Below the pieces are notes generated by a model. The model did no database searches. It worked only from the letters and a program-made list of their open reading frames with translations, and was not told the DNA's origin. Both the position numbers and the translations under genes were made by a program. DNA of 64,000 nucleotides, from the NCBI GenBank assembly GCA_021462855.1, contig JAJTXQ010000020.1:173295-237294 (forward strand). Direction: 5' to 3'. The stretch is from Dehalococcoidia bacterium (GTDB lineage: Bacteria > Chloroflexota > Dehalococcoidia > DSTF01 > JACRBR01). Below are positions 63,301-64,000 of this stretch, piece by piece (the stretch's first letter is position 1; each line of letters begins with the position of its first letter).

Positions 63301-64000
63301 CGCTCCTCGGCCCGGTCACGGGCGGCGCCGACTCGATCGATGGCGGCCCGGGCTCCGACACCGCCGCGTACTACGGCTCGCACGAGCGCATCACCGCCGA
63401 CCTCGGTAACGGAACCGTGACCACACACCTGAACACGACCGATGCGGTCACGTCGACCGACACGCTGACAGGCATCGAAAACGTCACCGGCTCCAGCTTC
63501 GACGACGACCTCACCGGGAGCACCGACGCAAATCAACTCTTCGGCGATAAGGGCGCGGACACCGCCCTGGGACTCGGCGGAGACGACTTCCTCCACGGCG
63601 GCGGCACATCCGACAACAGCATCGACTCGCTCGACGGCGGCCCCGGCAACGACCAGCTGTTCGGAGGGCCGAACGATGATGACCTCGCCGGCGGGACTGG
63701 TGACGACTACCTCGACGGCTCGACTGGCGCCGACCACGAGGACGGCGGGCCCGACACGGATACGTGCCTCACGGACAACCCCGGCGATGTCCTCGTCAAC
63801 TGCGAGAGTGGCGCCGACACCCCGACGCCAACCGCCACCCCCGTGGCGACCGACACCGCCACGAGCACGCCGACCGCGACCAACACGCCCGACCCGACCG
63901 CCACCGCGACGGACACGCCGACCGCGACCAACACGCCCGACCCGACCGCCACCGCGACGGGCACGCCGACCGCGACCAACACGCCCGACCCGACCGCCAC
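60342..64000 (+). CDS. Secreted RTX-type (hemolysin-type calcium-binding) repeat protein, partial
   Basis: An open frame of 1219 codons from ATG 60342 that leaves the window at the right edge, without stop. MPQTIRLLLLIVLAVLVTAQLQ then PSQRSAFA is a Sec signal peptide. From residue 55 on it consists almost wholly of glycine/aspartate nonapeptides of the GGxGxDxUx kind (GGDDTIDGMGGNDIICGDDG and dozens more), which fold as a Ca2+-filled parallel beta-roll. Short interruptions of the type VVVDLVAGTASG...IEDVTGSPQADTITG recur at about residues 400, 670, 890 and 1030. Near residue 1165 it passes into a Thr/Pro-rich stalk. Unlike RTX proteins of diderms exported by type I systems, it has an N-terminal signal. 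Probably a cell-surface or matrix protein. Confidence 0.9.
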   Translation, partial: MPQTIRLLLLIVLAVLVTAQLQPSQRSAFAVAMCRGLPATVEGSEGADSSLNGTPGDDVIAGLGGDDTIDGMGGNDIICGDDGNDFIRGGAGNDTIESGNSNATGSNFVLGDADNDTIIGGPGGDTLQGNAGNDTITDSGGGNIIQGNDGDDTITGGPNSDTITGGDGADNVDGGDGIDSVDGGSDVAGGNDNDIVRGGAGDDSKVAGGLGDDQVYGDAGNDNIHGDAGIDTIEGGPGNDAIYGGSEDDTADGGADNDSINGDAGIDTLAGGDGLDNINGGAGNDDISGGAGDDLLNGGPDDDVARGDDGNDDVRGGFGDDVVRGGTGNDAVYGDQLTGVQTDDNGHDDLFGDDGDDNLFGDASIISFIPELPGSDIYNGGPGDDAADFGAAMNPVVVDLVAGTASGGGTDTLVAIEDVTGSPQADTITGDTGPNTLRGGAGNDTLNGAEGNDMLRGDAGNDTMNGGPDIDSCVDAPGGSTFNSCENIAEPGECSGEAATIEGTDGPETITGTAGRDVIDGLGGNDTIDGLSGDDVICGGDGDDTLNGHDGADTLFGEAGNDTLSGAASGTTLVDQLDGGPGADVLDGGPDIDLLNGGADNDTLLGGNGADTLNGDDGDDSLDGGAGTDRLTGGLGSDDIDGGADNFDSTNYGAGGGPVTVDVGAGTASGADGADTLTNIETVNGSPYADTITGSSVVDDLNGGDGPDVVNGLGGNDFVDGDAGDDILNGGDGNDTVGGNAGNDTVNGDAGDDQVFGDAGNDTVNGGDGNDGMNAVCSVSVDEYNFTMISCTANAAHAAGDDALNGGPGVDGFQDGIGADVMHGGDDFDVLCSPASSFIDMAPDEFHGDGGDDRICTGRSDDSVIDGGPGRDDVLFAFTPSAATVDLDEIVPNKGSSTGGLGNDSWVNIETVTGSNFNDTLLGSPFSDSFNGAGGDDYIETFDGHDVIGGGCSDRDDFRSCYLDNGFDTIVAGAGNDTIIDNGRIFPLLGPVTGGADSIDGGPGSDTAAYYGSHERITADLGNGTVTTHLNTTDAVTSTDTLTGIENVTGSSFDDDLTGSTDANQLFGDKGADTALGLGGDDFLHGGGTSDNSIDSLDGGPGNDQLFGGPNDDDLAGGTGDDYLDGSTGADHEDGGPDTDTCLTDNPGDVLVNCESGADTPTPTATPVATDTATSTPTATNTPDPTATATDTPTATNTPDPTATATGTPTATNTPDPTA
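60480..63790 (+). repeat. RTX-coding repeat region
   Basis: About 3.3 kb of degenerate 27-base units encoding the nonapeptides; GGCGGC/AACGACAC/GATC combinations recur throughout. The bias produces long open but meaningless frames on the minus strand. Units are diverged rather than identical, so this is an old repeat. Confidence 0.85.
63867..64000 (+). repeat. 48-bp tandem repeat coding for a Thr/Pro-rich stalk
   Basis: Units start at 63867, 63915 and 63963. Each of the two complete ones is 48 bases, encoding 16 residues (TPTATNTPDPTATAT plus D or G). They differ by a single base; the third runs off the window. Near-identity suggests recent expansion and possible length variation. Thr/Pro-rich tails of this kind are frequent in Chloroflexota surface proteins and may be glycosylated. 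Confidence 0.92.

Noticed and set aside
60486..63737. Long minus-strand frames (774, 272 and 295 codons) opposite the RTX gene
   Set aside because: They consist of Val/Ala/Asp or Pro/Ser repeats produced by reading the RTX codon pattern in antisense. The plus-strand frame has a signal peptide and true RTX motifs.
60480..64000. Repeat region as a CRISPR array
   Set aside because: The repeats are in-frame coding units without unique spacers of constant length.

Overview
The window is GC-rich (about 68-70% by eye), densely coded DNA with short intergenic gaps and many 4-bp ATGA/GTGA gene overlaps. No rRNA, tRNA, CRISPR array, transposase or integrase was recognised. The families present are type III CoA transferases, LLM flavin oxidoreductases (one of an F420-type subfamily), SCP-x-like thiolase homologues paired with DUF35 proteins, CoxLMS molybdenum hydroxylases, LIV-type ABC importers, a menaquinone-type methyltransferase and Thr/Pro-rich surface proteins. 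This mix best fits a Chloroflexota of the Dehalococcoidia/SAR202 kind. That is an inference from gene content, and an actinobacterium-like lineage cannot be fully excluded.

Region 1 (1-6944, minus strand): an acetone-carboxylase-type operon acxA-acxB-acxC followed by two CaiB/BaiF CoA transferases, the second running off the left edge. Region 2 (7163-29127, minus): 21 co-directional, mostly overlapping genes forming one catabolic array. In transcription order these are a double-domain CoA transferase, two acyl-CoA dehydrogenases, thiolase-like plus DUF35, XdhC/CoxM/CoxS/CoxL, amidohydrolase, a second thiolase-like/DUF35 pair, livG-livF-livH-livM, SDR, a BadI/MenB-like crotonase, an LLM oxidoreductase, SDR and a SnoaL-like protein. 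Divergent from it (29342-30258, plus) lies a two-gene hot-dog hydratase. Hydratase pair, acyl-CoA dehydrogenase pair and thiolase/DUF35 pair together reproduce the enzyme set of the actinobacterial igr cholesterol side-chain operon.

Region 3 (30265-43310): a thiolase, a LivK-like lipoprotein, two tandem 928-930-residue molybdopterin oxidoreductases with a NarG/EbdA-type Asp but no partner subunits, a ketosteroid-dehydrogenase-like flavoprotein, a DUF2804 protein and a CrtI-like oxidoreductase. A perfect 14-bp palindrome abuts the ribosome-binding site of the first Mo gene. Regions 2 and 3 together look like import and CoA-dependent breakdown of a cyclic (steroid-, terpenoid- or alicyclic-like) carbon source.

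Region 4 (43431-52842, minus): two SAM methyltransferases, a GT2 and a GT87 glycosyltransferase, a small membrane protein, a MenG/UbiE methyltransferase, and an MMPL exporter next to a NarL/DesR-type two-component system. Region 5 (53046-60203): an LLM oxidoreductase, then a GH29 fucosidase and a non-phosphorylating L-fucose pathway (SDR, mutarotase, L-fuconate dehydratase, Gfo/Idh/MocA dehydrogenase, L-fuconolactonase). Region 6 (60342-64000, plus): a very large secreted RTX-repeat protein with a Sec signal peptide and a Thr/Pro-rich tail, cut by the right edge.

No gene-free stretch exceeds 300 bases; the longest is about 270 bases before the first Mo oxidoreductase.
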